Positions 34,431 to 42,641 of a stretch of 62,203 bases of DNA are shown in pieces. A program made the position numbers and the translations under genes. Location of the stretch: positions 387-62,589 of the forward strand of contig JAHFTW010000010.1 in the NCBI GenBank assembly GCA_023269235.1, given 5' to 3'. Within the stretch, counting starts at the first letter, position 1; every line of letters starts with the position of its first letter. The notes below the pieces were generated by a model. It saw nothing but the letters and a program-made list of their open reading frames with translations. It was not told the origin of the DNA and made no database searches. The DNA is from Thermoplasmata archaeon. GTDB taxonomy: Archaea; Thermoplasmatota; E2; JACPAO01; JAHFTW01.

Positions 34431-36260
34431 CTACTCCGCGAGCGCGGCCACGATGGAGGACGCCATCTCCGCCGTGACGCCCTTGACGCGCTGCAGGTCC
34501 TCGGCGGAGGCCGTGCGCAGCCCCTCGAGGCCGCCGAAGGCCTTCACCAGGTCGGCGCGCCGCTTGGGGCCGACGCCGGGCACGGCGTCGAGCGGGCTCG
34601 CGAGGACCTCCTCCGTCGCCTTCGCGCGCACCTGCGTGATGCCAAAACGGTGCGACTCGTCGCGCACGCGCTGCAGGAGCTGGAGGCCGGGGTCATTCCG
34701 CTTGAGTTTGAGCGGGCTGACGCGCCCGGGCAGGAACACGTCCTCGTCGCGTTTGGCGAGGCTCGCGAGCGGGACGCGCGCGAGGCCGAGCTCCTTGAGC
34801 GAGGCACGGGCCGCGGCGAGCTGGCCGGGGCCGCCGTCCACGAGGACCAGGTCGGGCACGCGCTCGCCGCGCTCCAGGACGCCGCGGTAGCGCCGCTGCA
34901 CGGCCTCGCCGATGCTGCGAAAGTCGTCCACCTCCCGGCCGGCGCCCTTCCTCGGGGCGGTGCCGGCCTCGACGGCGGCCTGGCCGACGGTCTTCATGTT
35001 GAACGTGCGGTAGCCGGCCTTCTCGGGTTCGCCGTCCACGAAGCGGACGAGGGCGGCGCGCGTGAAGTCGCCGCCCATGTGGCTGATGTCGAAGCCTTCG
35101 ATGACGCGCGGCAGCGCGGGCAGGGCGAGGTGGTGCTGGAGGGCCTCCAACGCGCCGGTGCCGCGGCGGTCGCGGCGGTGCAGCTCCTCCTCGAGCCGCA
35201 GCCGGGCGTTGGTGGCCGCGACCTCGAGCCACTTTGTCTTGTCGCCGCGCTGCGGCGTCTCCACGGTGACGGCCCCTTCCGCAAGAAGCCGGAGGTCGGC
35301 CTCCAAGGGCGGGGCGAGGGTGTCCGCCATGGCGCAGGCGACGAAGCGGGGGACGCGGCGGTCCTGGTAGTAGCCGCGCAGGAACGCCGCGAGCGCCTCG
35401 CCCTCTTGGCCTGGCGCGGCGCCGGCGAGGATGAACGGGGACTGGCCGACGATCTTGCCGTCGCGTTGGTGCAGGAGGACGGCGACGGCGGTGTCGCCCT
35501 GCGCCGCGAGGCAGGCGATGTCGCGCTCCTCGAGCCGCTCGGCGACCATGAACTGGCGGTCCAGGACGTTCTGCAGGCCCATGAGCTGGTTGCGCAGGCG
35601 GGCGGCCTCCTCGAACTTGTGCGCGGCCGCCGCGGCCTCGAGGCGCCCGCGGACCTTGTCCAGGAGGTGGTCGGCTTTCCCCTCCAACAGCTCGCGCACC
35701 TCCCCGACGAGGTCGTCGTACTCCTCGTCCGTGCAGGCGGCGATGCACGGCCCCGCGCATTTGCCGATGTCTAGGTAGAGGCACTTCTCCTTCGGCAGCA
35801 CCTTGCAGCGGCGGAGCGGGACCAGCTCGGAGATGGCCTGCGCGATGAAGAACGCCCCCGAGCCGTCAGGGAACGGGCCGAAGTAGGTGCCCTTGTCGGC
35901 GTCGCGCCGGAACACCTTCAGGAGGCGGGGGTAGGGTTCGTCGGTGAGCTTGAGGTACGGGTAGCTCTTGTCGTCGTTGAGGCGCACGTTGTAGCGCGGC
36001 CGGTGGCGCTTGATGAGCGTCTGCTCCAGCACGAGCGCCTCCTTCTCGGTGCGCACGGCGATGAAGTCGACGTCGACGGCCTCGTCCATGAGCGCCGCCG
36101 TCTTGGGCCGGTCTGGGTCGAAGTAGCTGGAGACGCGGCTGCGGAGGTCGATGGCCTTGCCGACGTAAAGCACCGTCCCGGCGCCGTCCTTCCAGAGGTA
36201 GACGCCCGGTTGGCGAGGAAGGCGCGCCACGCGCTCCCGCAGCCCCGGCGTGCCGGCCAT
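34431..36260 (-). CDS. uvrC: Excinuclease ABC subunit C
   Basis: The nuclease that makes both cuts in UvrABC nucleotide excision repair. The GIY-YIG domain (QPGVYLWKDGAGTVLYVGKA) is at about 17-95, the cysteine-containing segment CLYLDIGKCAGPC near 160, the UVR helix KFEEAARLRNQL near 215, the RNase H-like 3'-cut domain (IEGFDISHMGGDF, LVLVDGGPGQL) at 385-540, and helix-hairpin-helix repeats at the end. Length 609 is normal. Archaeal Uvr genes are patchy and probably imported. UvrA and UvrB are not in the window. Confidence 0.96.
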   Translation of the reverse strand: MAGTPGLRERVARLPRQPGVYLWKDGAGTVLYVGKAIDLRSRVSSYFDPDRPKTAALMDEAVDVDFIAVRTEKEALVLEQTLIKRHRPRYNVRLNDDKSYPYLKLTDEPYPRLLKVFRRDADKGTYFGPFPDGSGAFFIAQAISELVPLRRCKVLPKEKCLYLDIGKCAGPCIAACTDEEYDDLVGEVRELLEGKADHLLDKVRGRLEAAAAAHKFEEAARLRNQLMGLQNVLDRQFMVAERLEERDIACLAAQGDTAVAVLLHQRDGKIVGQSPFILAGAAPGQEGEALAAFLRGYYQDRRVPRFVACAMADTLAPPLEADLRLLAEGAVTVETPQRGDKTKWLEVAATNARLRLEEELHRRDRRGTGALEALQHHLALPALPRVIEGFDISHMGGDFTRAALVRFVDGEPEKAGYRTFNMKTVGQAAVEAGTAPRKGAGREVDDFRSIGEAVQRRYRGVLERGERVPDLVLVDGGPGQLAAARASLKELGLARVPLASLAKRDEDVFLPGRVSPLKLKRNDPGLQLLQRVRDESHRFGITQVRAKATEEVLASPLDAVPGVGPKRRADLVKAFGGLEGLRTASAEDLQRVKGVTAEMASSIVAALAE

Positions 36261-36606
36261 GCACGCTTGAAAGCGTGTCCCCGAAAACGATTATGGGTGC
36301 GACCTGGGAGGACTCTGTTGCACGGGCACCGCATCGTGGCGCCCCATTCCGATGCGTCGCTTCGTCAACCTTCCCGAGGCATCCCTTCGTCCGACCACGG
36401 CGTCGTCAGCGACAACGACTGGATGCCAGAATCATGGTGAAGGGGCGGCGCGAAGGGCCGCAGGGGGCGCTTCGCGCGCCTCGGCCTGGATTCTTTCGGG
36501 GCGGGCTCGCCGCCGTCGGAGGCCAATGGACGCACCCGCCAGAGAACCAACGTGGTGTCAGGTCGGGACCGGTTGGCGGCGTCGTGCGGTGCCCGCGGCG
36601 AGCCGG
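36261..36606. other. Gene-free stretch upstream of uvrC
   Basis: No credible coding sequence was found in these 346 bases. The middle holds copy A of the dispersed repeat. The left part must contain the uvrC promoter: a TATA-like CGATTATGG lies about 30 bases upstream of the uvrC ATG. Confidence 0.5.
36351..36536 (+). repeat. Dispersed intergenic repeat, copy A
   Basis: Contains AACGACTGGATGCCAGAAT (36414-36432), an exact reverse complement of 53694-53712. It ends near CCGTCGGAGGCCAATGGACG, which matches the reverse complement of 53587-53614 with one mismatch. Between them both copies carry GC-rich hairpin sequence. The left end, in reverse complement, matches the 25-base end of copies B and C. 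Confidence 0.75.
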
Positions 36607-36984
36607 CTAAGGCTTCAGGAGCGAGTCGATCTCGGTCTTCGCCTTGCGCGCGCGGCCAAGGTCGAACTGGAGCTCGATGCAGAGGTGGTCGATGCCGTAT
36701 GTGCGCTCGACGTGGTGCAGGACGTCACTCAGGGCTTCGAGTTCTTCCTCGGCGCCTTCCCCCTGCGTGAAGATGTGCTCGTGGAAGTCGAGCCCGAGGA
36801 CGTCCTCGCCCTCGAGGGTGGCCGCGGCGTGGTCGCAGAAGTTCTCCTGCATGCGCTGCGTCAGCTTGGGCAGGTCCTTCGACGGGACCTGCCTGGTCGT
36901 GGTGGCCTCGATGAAGTAGCCTACGCCGTCGATGAAGGGGTTGGAGCGCACGATCTCCAGGATGTCGTCGATGGTGGCGACCAT
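36607..36984 (-). CDS. Conserved-looking protein of unknown function
   Basis: A 125-residue soluble, acidic protein. It begins MVATIDDILEIVRSNPF and continues with strand-like GVGYFIEATTTRQVP, DVLGLDFHEHIFTQG and YGIDHLCIELQFDLGRARK. The repeated His/Asp/Glu in LDFHEH suggest possible metal binding, but I know of no matching family. The start is the ATG at 36984; a TATA-like CTTTATGG lies about 33 bases upstream. It is divergent from the lipoprotein gene at 37104. Confidence 0.65.
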   Translation of the reverse strand: MVATIDDILEIVRSNPFIDGVGYFIEATTTRQVPSKDLPKLTQRMQENFCDHAAATLEGEDVLGLDFHEHIFTQGEGAEEELEALSDVLHHVERTYGIDHLCIELQFDLGRARKAKTEIDSLLKP

Positions 36985-37072
36985 GAGTACACCCGTTTTA
37001 GGTGCCCATTCTCCATAAAGGTTGAGGCGGGAGCGCCCGCGCTCGCCCAACTTCTGCGATGCGTCTAGGTTG

Positions 37073-37080
37073 CTTAAATG
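37073..37080 (+). promoter_or_regulatory. TATA-like box for lipoprotein gene
   Basis: CTTAAATG is centred 28 bases before the ATG at 37104, the spacing expected for a leaderless archaeal transcript. Confidence 0.5.
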
Positions 37081-37103
37081 GCCGCGGAAAGCCTTCGACC
37101 TTC

Positions 37104-38060
37104 ATGCGACACCTTGCGACGGCTCTTGCCGCCCTCCTCGTCCTCGCGCTCTTGGCCGGCTGCAGCGGAACCTCGGAGTCATCGAGTTCGTCCTCAAAGG
37201 CGACTTCGACCGCCCCTTCCACGACCACCTCTCCAACGACGGCCTCCAGCTCCTCCGTCAGCCCTCCCAGCTCCTCGTCGGCCCCGCGCAGCCTGGGCTT
37301 CATGGCCGACCGGTTGAACGGAACCGTGCCGTTGGTGGTCAACCTGACTGCCAGCGCAAGCGGGGGGTCCCCAGCGTCGTTCACCTTGGCCTTCGGCGAC
37401 GGACAGACCAAGGAAGGCACGACCTTGCCGGCGACCCTGGCGCACACCTATTCCGCAGCGGGCTCCTACAAGCCCCTGCTCACGGCGCGCTACGCGGACG
37501 GCAAGACCTTGAGCCGCGACCTCAGCCTGGCGGCCCTTCCCGCCCCGACCGCCGAGGCGAAAGGGCCCGTTTACAACAAGACCTTCACCGTGACTCTTCC
37601 GGTGCCCTGGGCCGGCGGCCTCGCCACCGGGGTAGCGTGCATTGAGACCGGGACGCCCGCCGACGCGGTCACGGGGGCGGTCGCCGGGAGCCCCGCCGGC
37701 GCGGCCCTGTGCCAAGAACAGCAGGTTCGGACCGCGTACAAGAACGGCCTCAACGGGACGTTCGTCGTCGGGTACAAGGTCACCGTGCCTCCCGGGGCAA
37801 CCCAGCTACAAGTTGAGGGCGGCACCCACGCCGCCCAGACCTGCACCCCCAGCCTGCCAATCTTCGGGGTCCTCGCCTGCGTGCCGGACATGGACCTCTA
37901 TGCCTTCGACCCGACGGGGACGGCGACGCATTTCGCGACCGCAGCGGACTTCGAGTCCGGCGTCGTCCTCAACCCCGCGGCCGGGGAATGGACCGTCATC
38001 CTGGAGTATTTCGCTGGTGCCCCCAACGCGGCGGCATCGGTCCACATCCTGGTGGCTTGA
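37104..38060 (+). CDS. Surface lipoprotein with PKD-like domain
   Basis: A 318-residue exported protein. The signal sequence ends in a lipobox, LALLAGC, so it is likely lipid-anchored. A Ser/Thr-rich linker follows, then a PKD-like fold (FTLAFGDGQTKEGT, LAHTYSAAGSY) at about 75-135, and a beta-rich C-terminal region with paired cysteines (VACIETG, TCTPSLPIFGVLACV). Its role is unknown. The next gene is a paralogue with the same plan. Confidence 0.8.
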   Translation: MRHLATALAALLVLALLAGCSGTSESSSSSSKATSTAPSTTTSPTTASSSSVSPPSSSSAPRSLGFMADRLNGTVPLVVNLTASASGGSPASFTLAFGDGQTKEGTTLPATLAHTYSAAGSYKPLLTARYADGKTLSRDLSLAALPAPTAEAKGPVYNKTFTVTLPVPWAGGLATGVACIETGTPADAVTGAVAGSPAGAALCQEQQVRTAYKNGLNGTFVVGYKVTVPPGATQLQVEGGTHAAQTCTPSLPIFGVLACVPDMDLYAFDPTGTATHFATAADFESGVVLNPAAGEWTVILEYFAGAPNAAASVHILVA

Positions 38061-38100
38061 GGCACGCAATCCTCAAGTCCCGCCCCGCATCCGAGAGGGT

Positions 38101-38952
38101 ATGCGCGTGGTGGCGTCAGTCACGGTCCTGCTGTTGGTTGCCTTGGTCCTGTCCGGTTGCGCCTCGACCAAGTCCGAGTCCTCCTCCCTGTCCTCGACGG
38201 GCAGCCTTGCGTCCACGGGCGCGCACGGCGGCACGTCCGGCTCCGGGGCGAGCTCCCCCAAGGCGTCCTCGTCGGCCTCGCCTTCCGCGTCGTCCGCCGC
38301 CGCCCGCGTTCTGACCTTCACGGCGAGCCCCTTGACGGGCATGGCGCCGGCCAACGTGACGTTCCACCTCGACAGCACGGACAAAGACAACGCCACGTCG
38401 TGGCGCCTGGCCTTCGGCGACGGGCAGGCCGCCAACGGCACCGGCGCCCAACTTCCTGCCGACCGCCTGCACGCCTTCGTGGTGGCCGGCAACTTCACGC
38501 CAGTCCTCACCGTCGTCTACGGCGACGGCCTGAACCGGACCGCCCGGCTCAACCTGACCGTCACGGCCGCCCCGACGGGCCCCGCGCCGCCGCTTGTCTT
38601 CACGTTCGGCGCGAGCAAAGCCGGCTGCGTGGGGGACGTGCACTCGTTCGTCTCCCAAGTCCCGCTCAACTGCGTCAATTTCCAGGGTGGCCCCTCCTCG
38701 CCCCAAGTGGACGGGTTCTGGCAGCCCCTCGATGATCGGTACGTCGGTCGCTCGTTCACGTCAACCATCGCAACGAGCAACCCGCTGCCCGACTCCGACT
38801 GCTACTTCGTGGCCCCGGACGCCAAGACGATTGTCGGGGACTGCACGAACGGGGGCAACCCCGCGGCAGGTACGGTCCCTGCGGGCACCGGATGGATGTT
38901 CATCTACTCCTACGCGGCGCCCTCGTCGAGCATCGTCGTCACCTTCACGTAG
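38101..38952 (+). CDS. Surface lipoprotein with PKD-like domain, paralogue
   Basis: A 283-residue exported protein. It has a signal sequence with lipobox VLSGC, a Ser/Ala/Gly-rich linker and a PKD-like domain (SWRLAFGDGQAANG, LHAFVVAGNFTPVLTVVYG) at about 65-155, as in the upstream gene. The C-terminal domain contains four cysteines (KAGCVGDV, LNCVNF, SDCYFV, GDCTNGG). It lies 40 bases after its paralogue and probably arose by tandem duplication. Confidence 0.8.
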   Translation: MRVVASVTVLLLVALVLSGCASTKSESSSLSSTGSLASTGAHGGTSGSGASSPKASSSASPSASSAAARVLTFTASPLTGMAPANVTFHLDSTDKDNATSWRLAFGDGQAANGTGAQLPADRLHAFVVAGNFTPVLTVVYGDGLNRTARLNLTVTAAPTGPAPPLVFTFGASKAGCVGDVHSFVSQVPLNCVNFQGGPSSPQVDGFWQPLDDRYVGRSFTSTIATSNPLPDSDCYFVAPDAKTIVGDCTNGGNPAAGTVPAGTGWMFIYSYAAPSSSIVVTFT

Positions 38953-38988
38953 GTCGGTCTCGCGCGTCCACGACGCCTGCGATTGAAG

Positions 38989-39060
38989 AGCCGATGGCGT
39001 GATTCGAACACGCGACCACCTCCTTACCAAGGAGGTGCTCTACCACTGAGCCACATCGGC
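38989..39060 (-). tRNA. tRNA-Thr (anticodon GGT)
   Basis: A 72-base cloverleaf without intron. The acceptor GCCGATG/CATCGGC, anticodon stem CCTCC/GGAGG and T-stem GCGTG/CACGC pair fully. The anticodon loop is TTGGTAA and the discriminator is T, as in archaeal tRNA-Thr. Confidence 0.95.
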
Positions 39061-39156
39061 GGCGAAGCGGCCGACTTCACGCCCCTATTTGAGTCCAATG
39101 GGATGACAGCGCGACACCGGCGGCGCTTTCAAGAATCGTGGGGTCGCCACCTTCGC

Positions 39157-39228
39157 GCCGGCGTAGCACAGGGGTAGTGCAGCGGTCTTGTAAACCGCAG
39201 GTCGTGTGTTCAAATCACACCGCCGGCT
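39157..39228 (+). tRNA. tRNA-Thr (anticodon TGT)
   Basis: A 72-base cloverleaf without intron. The acceptor GCCGGCG/CGCCGGC, anticodon stem GCGGT/ACCGC and T-stem GTGTG/CACAC pair fully. The loop is CTTGTAA and the discriminator is T. It ends only 8 bases before the GTG of the adenylyltransferase gene, so the two may share a transcript. Confidence 0.95.
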
Positions 39229-39236
39229 TCGAACGT

Positions 39237-40244
39237 GTGCGCGTTTGCCTGGGGGGGACCTTCGAGCCGTTCCACGCCGGCCACCGCGCCCTGCTGCGCG
39301 AGGCGGCCGCCGGCGCGACCGACCTCTTCGTGGGCATCACGGACGGCGTGCTGGCCCGTCGCCCCGACCGCGCCATCCGCCCCTGGCAGGACCGCGCCGA
39401 GACGGTGCGCCGTTTCCTCTCCGAGGAAGGATACCGCGGCGAGCTCACGGTCCGCCCTCTGACCGACGGGTCCGGCCCGGCCGCGACGGGAGCCTACGAT
39501 CGCATCGTCGTCAGCCCCGAGACCCTCCCCGGCGCGCACGCGATCAACAAGTCCCGGCAAGCAAACGGCCTCCCTCCTCTCGACGTCCGCGTCGTCCCCC
39601 ATGTCCTTGCCGAAGACTTGCTGCCCCTCAGCGCCACTCGCATCGCCGCCGGACTCATCGACGTGGACGGCAAGCGACTGCGCCCGGTCCGTGTCGCGGT
39701 CGGCTCGGCCAACGGCGTCAAGGTGTCCGCCGTCGCGAAGGAGCTTGCCCGCATCCTCCCTTGCGCCGCCGAGGTCAAGGGCTTCGCGGTCGCCTCCGGC
39801 GTCGCGGAGCAGCCGCGCGACGAGGCGACGTTGCGCGGCGCGCAGAACCGGGCCAAGGCCGCGCTCGCCGCGTGGCCCGAGGCCGAATACGCCATCGGTA
39901 TCGAAGCGGGCCTCGTCAAGTTCCCCGGTAACGAAGGCTACCTGGAGGCGCAAGCCTGCGCGGTGCTCGACCGCGACGGTTGGGAGACCCACGGTTGGGG
40001 TCCGGCGTTCCATTATCCTGACTGGCTCACCAAGCGGGCGTTGGCCGGTGAAATGGTCTCCGACGTGCTCGGCCCCATCGCCAACGACCCGTCCCTCGGC
40101 TCGACGACGGGAGCTATCGGCTGGCTCACGGAGGGCCGCTTCGACCGCACGGAGCTATCGCGCCTGGCCGTGCTCATGGCGTTCGTGCCGCGCTTCCGCC
40201 GAGGACTCTACGGGCCATCGTCCTCTGAAGGAAAAACCTCATAG
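39237..40244 (+). CDS. Fused phosphopantetheine adenylyltransferase / inosine-xanthosine triphosphatase
   Basis: Two domains in 335 residues. Residues 1-145 are an archaeal-type phosphopantetheine adenylyltransferase (coenzyme A synthesis), with CLGGTFEPFHAGHRALL carrying the HxGH motif and LLPLSATRIAAG as the second nucleotide motif. Residues 150-335 are a DUF84/YjjX-type NTPase (VAVGSANGVKVSAVAKEL, YAIGIEAGLVKF, GWGPAFHYPDW, SLGSTTGAIGWLTEG) that clears non-canonical purine triphosphates. The GTG at 39237 is used; upstream codons fall inside the tRNA. The fusion could be a convenience pairing of two nucleotide enzymes. Confidence 0.9.
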   Translation: MRVCLGGTFEPFHAGHRALLREAAAGATDLFVGITDGVLARRPDRAIRPWQDRAETVRRFLSEEGYRGELTVRPLTDGSGPAATGAYDRIVVSPETLPGAHAINKSRQANGLPPLDVRVVPHVLAEDLLPLSATRIAAGLIDVDGKRLRPVRVAVGSANGVKVSAVAKELARILPCAAEVKGFAVASGVAEQPRDEATLRGAQNRAKAALAAWPEAEYAIGIEAGLVKFPGNEGYLEAQACAVLDRDGWETHGWGPAFHYPDWLTKRALAGEMVSDVLGPIANDPSLGSTTGAIGWLTEGRFDRTELSRLAVLMAFVPRFRRGLYGPSSSEGKTS

Positions 40245-40266
40245 GTCGGCCCGGGACTTGCATCGT

Positions 40267-41076
40267 GTGGTTTGGACTGCACGGCTGCTTCCTGTTCTCT
40301 TGGCCGCGCTGGCCTTGAGCAGTCTGAGCGCGCACGCCGCCAACGCATCGACGGCTTGCCCAGGCCTGATGAAGCTGGACCCCGCGGGTGATTCGAACGG
40401 CCAGGTGTCCAATCCCGCCTATGGCGACCCCAAGACGCTCGATGTCCTCTCGCTCGAGGTCAACTGGACCCAGGACGGGGCGTTGCGCTTCACGGTGGAA
40501 CTGGCGGCCGACCCGCGCGCCCATCAGGACTTTGTCAACTACTACTGGGTCAGCGTGGAAGGCGCTACGGCCAGTGGGGGGAATCCATCCACATGGACCA
40601 TGCAGAGGAACGCGACCTACGACTGGATCGAGACCATGTACTGGGAGGACCGGACCTCAGGGTTCCCCGTGACGTGGCAAGGCTCCACGTTCACGTTCAG
40701 CGTCCCACGCAGCGCCTTCGTGCACCAGTTTGGCGAATCTTGGAACGCGTCGGCGCTCTACAGCCCCCGGGTTTCCACGGCCGGCCCCTACAAGTCCGTC
40801 GACCTGGTCGTCACGTCGACCTCCCTGAGCCCCGTGGTCGCCAGCGGCGATGACGCCTCCTACTACCCAGACGAGGTCTCAATTCCCGTCTGCCCCGTCG
40901 AGGCTTCTGACGAAGCGTCTCGTTTGGTGCCCACGGTTGGACCCACTTCAGCGTCCGGGACCCGCCTGGACGCGGTCACGTCGGCCCCCGGGGACGGCAC
41001 GAAGTCCTCTCCGCCAGCGAATCTGGTGGGGGTCGGATTGCTGCTTGGCGCACTGGCACTGGCCCGGCGTCGTTAG
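40267..41076 (+). CDS. Exported protein with C-terminal membrane anchor
   Basis: A 269-residue protein. It has an N-terminal signal peptide (VVWTARLLPVLLAALALSSL, then AHA), a beta-rich body that starts with two-cysteine segment STACPGLMKLDP and contains many aromatic residues, a Ser/Pro-rich spacer, and a C-terminal hydrophobic stretch LVGVGLLLGALALARRR. This tripartite tail of a helix and an Arg cluster resembles archaeal surface-anchoring signals, although no PGF motif is seen. The start is taken as the GTG at 40267; a TTG at 40258 is possible. Function unknown. Confidence 0.72.
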   Translation: MVWTARLLPVLLAALALSSLSAHAANASTACPGLMKLDPAGDSNGQVSNPAYGDPKTLDVLSLEVNWTQDGALRFTVELAADPRAHQDFVNYYWVSVEGATASGGNPSTWTMQRNATYDWIETMYWEDRTSGFPVTWQGSTFTFSVPRSAFVHQFGESWNASALYSPRVSTAGPYKSVDLVVTSTSLSPVVASGDDASYYPDEVSIPVCPVEASDEASRLVPTVGPTSASGTRLDAVTSAPGDGTKSSPPANLVGVGLLLGALALARRR

Positions 41077-41082
41077 AGGCGA

Positions 41083-42267
41083 CTACTCGCGCAGACCCGT
41101 AATCAACCGGCCAATAATCAAGCGCTGAATCTGGTTCGTGCCCTCGTAGATTCCCAGAATCTTGGCGTCGCGCCAGTAGCGCTCGACGGGGTAGGCGTCA
41201 GTGTAGCCGTTCGCGCCGTGGACCTGGATGGCGTCCTCGCACACCTTGAGGCTCATCTCCGCGACGAAGAGCTTGGCGCGGCTGACGGCGAGCGTCCACT
41301 CGTCGCGCGTCGCCTCGCCGCGTTCGTGGGCCTCCTTGACGCGGGCCGCGTTCCACACGAGGAGGCGGCCGGCGGCAATCTGGACGTCCATGTCGGCAAG
41401 CATTGCCTGGACAAGCTGGTAGTGGCCAATCGAGCGCCCGAACGCCTGGCGCTCGGCTGCGTACTTGAGGCTCGACTCGTAGGCGGCCTGCGCGATGCCG
41501 ACGCCGCCGGCGGCGACGCTGAGGCGGCCGTGGTTGAGGACGTGCATGGCGTTCTTCCAGCCGTCGCCTTCCTTCCCGATGAGGTTCTCTTTGGGGATGC
41601 GGCAGTCGGTGAAGGCGAGCGTCGCGGTTGGGCTGGAGCGCAGGCCAAGCTTGTTCTTCGTCTCGACGCCGACGCAGTCGAAGCCCTTCGTGCCCTTCTC
41701 GACCATGAAGCAGCTGATGCCCTTGTGCTTGAGGGCCGGGTTGGTCTTGGCGTACACGATGAGGTAGTCCGCGATGCCGCCGTTGGAGATCCAGGACTTG
41801 GTGCCGTTGAGGACGTAGTGGTCGCCCTCCAGCTTGGCCGTGGTGGACATGCCGGCGGCGTCGGAGCCCGAGCCGGGCTCAGTGAGCGCCCAGGCGCCGA
41901 GCTTGGTGCCCGCGGCCATCGAGGGTAGCCAGCGCTTCTTCTGCTCGGGACTCGCGAAGCCCTTGATGGTCGAGCCGGCCAGCGAACCGTGGACGCTGAT
42001 GGAGGTGCGCAACGAAGAACAGCCCTTGGCGAGCTCCTCGGTGAGGATGGCGTAGCTGACCGCATCGAGCCCGCCGCCGCCGTACTCGGTCGGGAACGGG
42101 GCGCCCAGCAGCCCCTGCGCTGCCATCTTCTCGTAGATGCTGTGCGGATGATCGCCGTCGTGCTCCCACTGGCGCACGATGTCGGGGGTGATGTTCTCGT
42201 TCACGAAGTCGCGCGTCATCTTCTGGATGAGGCGCTGCTCGTCGTTGAGGGTGAACTCGACGGCCAC
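41083..42267 (-). CDS. Acyl-CoA dehydrogenase
   Basis: A 394-residue FAD enzyme of the short/branched-chain acyl-CoA dehydrogenase type. [13 protein letters not shown] and WISNGG are FAD-contact blocks, [15 protein letters not shown] is the signature, and the catalytic base Glu lies in [12 protein letters not shown]. It would start beta-oxidation or branched-chain amino-acid breakdown and would need an electron-transfer flavoprotein, which is not in the window. The start is a GTG at 42267. It is convergent with the exported-protein gene. Confidence 0.94.
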   Translation of the reverse strand: MAVEFTLNDEQRLIQKMTRDFVNENITPDIVRQWEHDGDHPHSIYEKMAAQGLLGAPFPTEYGGGGLDAVSYAILTEELAKGCSSLRTSISVHGSLAGSTIKGFASPEQKKRWLPSMAAGTKLGAWALTEPGSGSDAAGMSTTAKLEGDHYVLNGTKSWISNGGIADYLIVYAKTNPALKHKGISCFMVEKGTKGFDCVGVETKNKLGLRSSPTATLAFTDCRIPKENLIGKEGDGWKNAMHVLNHGRLSVAAGGVGIAQAAYESSLKYAAERQAFGRSIGHYQLVQAMLADMDVQIAAGRLLVWNAARVKEAHERGEATRDEWTLAVSRAKLFVAEMSLKVCEDAIQVHGANGYTDAYPVERYWRDAKILGIYEGTNQIQRLIIGRLITGLRE

Positions 42268-42321
42268 ACTGCGGCGACGGGGGTCGGGGTGAAAAGGGGT
42301 CGGGTCGCGAGCTGCAGCGGT

Positions 42322-42552
42322 TCAGGCCGCGGGGACCGCGCGGGGCTCGCCCTTCGGCTTTCCTTTGGCATGCCCGTTTGTCCGGCCCTCAGCCATCATG
42401 CGAGCGTCGAGCTCCTCGGTGCGGCGGCGCATCCGTTTGGCGACCTCGTCGGCCACCAAGGCGGTGGCGACGCTGACGAGGACGGGGACGATGAGGTACT
42501 TGGCGACCATCTTGGCGGCACCGCCCACGAGGCGGCCAGCGAGGGCGAGCAT
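42322..42552 (-). CDS. Small single-pass membrane protein
   Basis: A 76-residue protein with one hydrophobic segment (KMVAKYLIVPVLVSVATALVA cut short at about residue 40), then a basic, Lys/Gly/Pro-rich tail (KRMRRRTEELDARMM). No family is recognised. The start at 42552 is supported by CCTTATCT centred 28 bases upstream, the same box and spacing as at argG. Confidence 0.6.
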   Translation of the reverse strand: MLALAGRLVGGAAKMVAKYLIVPVLVSVATALVADEVAKRMRRRTEELDARMMAEGRTNGHAKGKPKGEPRAVPAA

Positions 42553-42576
42553 GCCCCTCGGTTCGGCGTCGGCTCT

Positions 42577-42584
42577 AGATAAGG
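42577..42584 (-). promoter_or_regulatory. TATA-like box for small membrane protein gene
   Basis: The minus strand reads CCTTATCT, 28 bases before the ATG at 42552, identical to the argG box. Confidence 0.55.
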
Positions 42585-42641
42585 CGGCGTTCGCAAGCTT
42601 GAAGTGGCCCCTCAATCTAAGTTGATGTGCGGTTTTGTACA

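Noticed and set aside
39138-39236. An upstream start for the adenylyltransferase fusion at 39138
   Set aside because: It would read through the tRNA-Thr gene, and family similarity begins just after the GTG at 39237.
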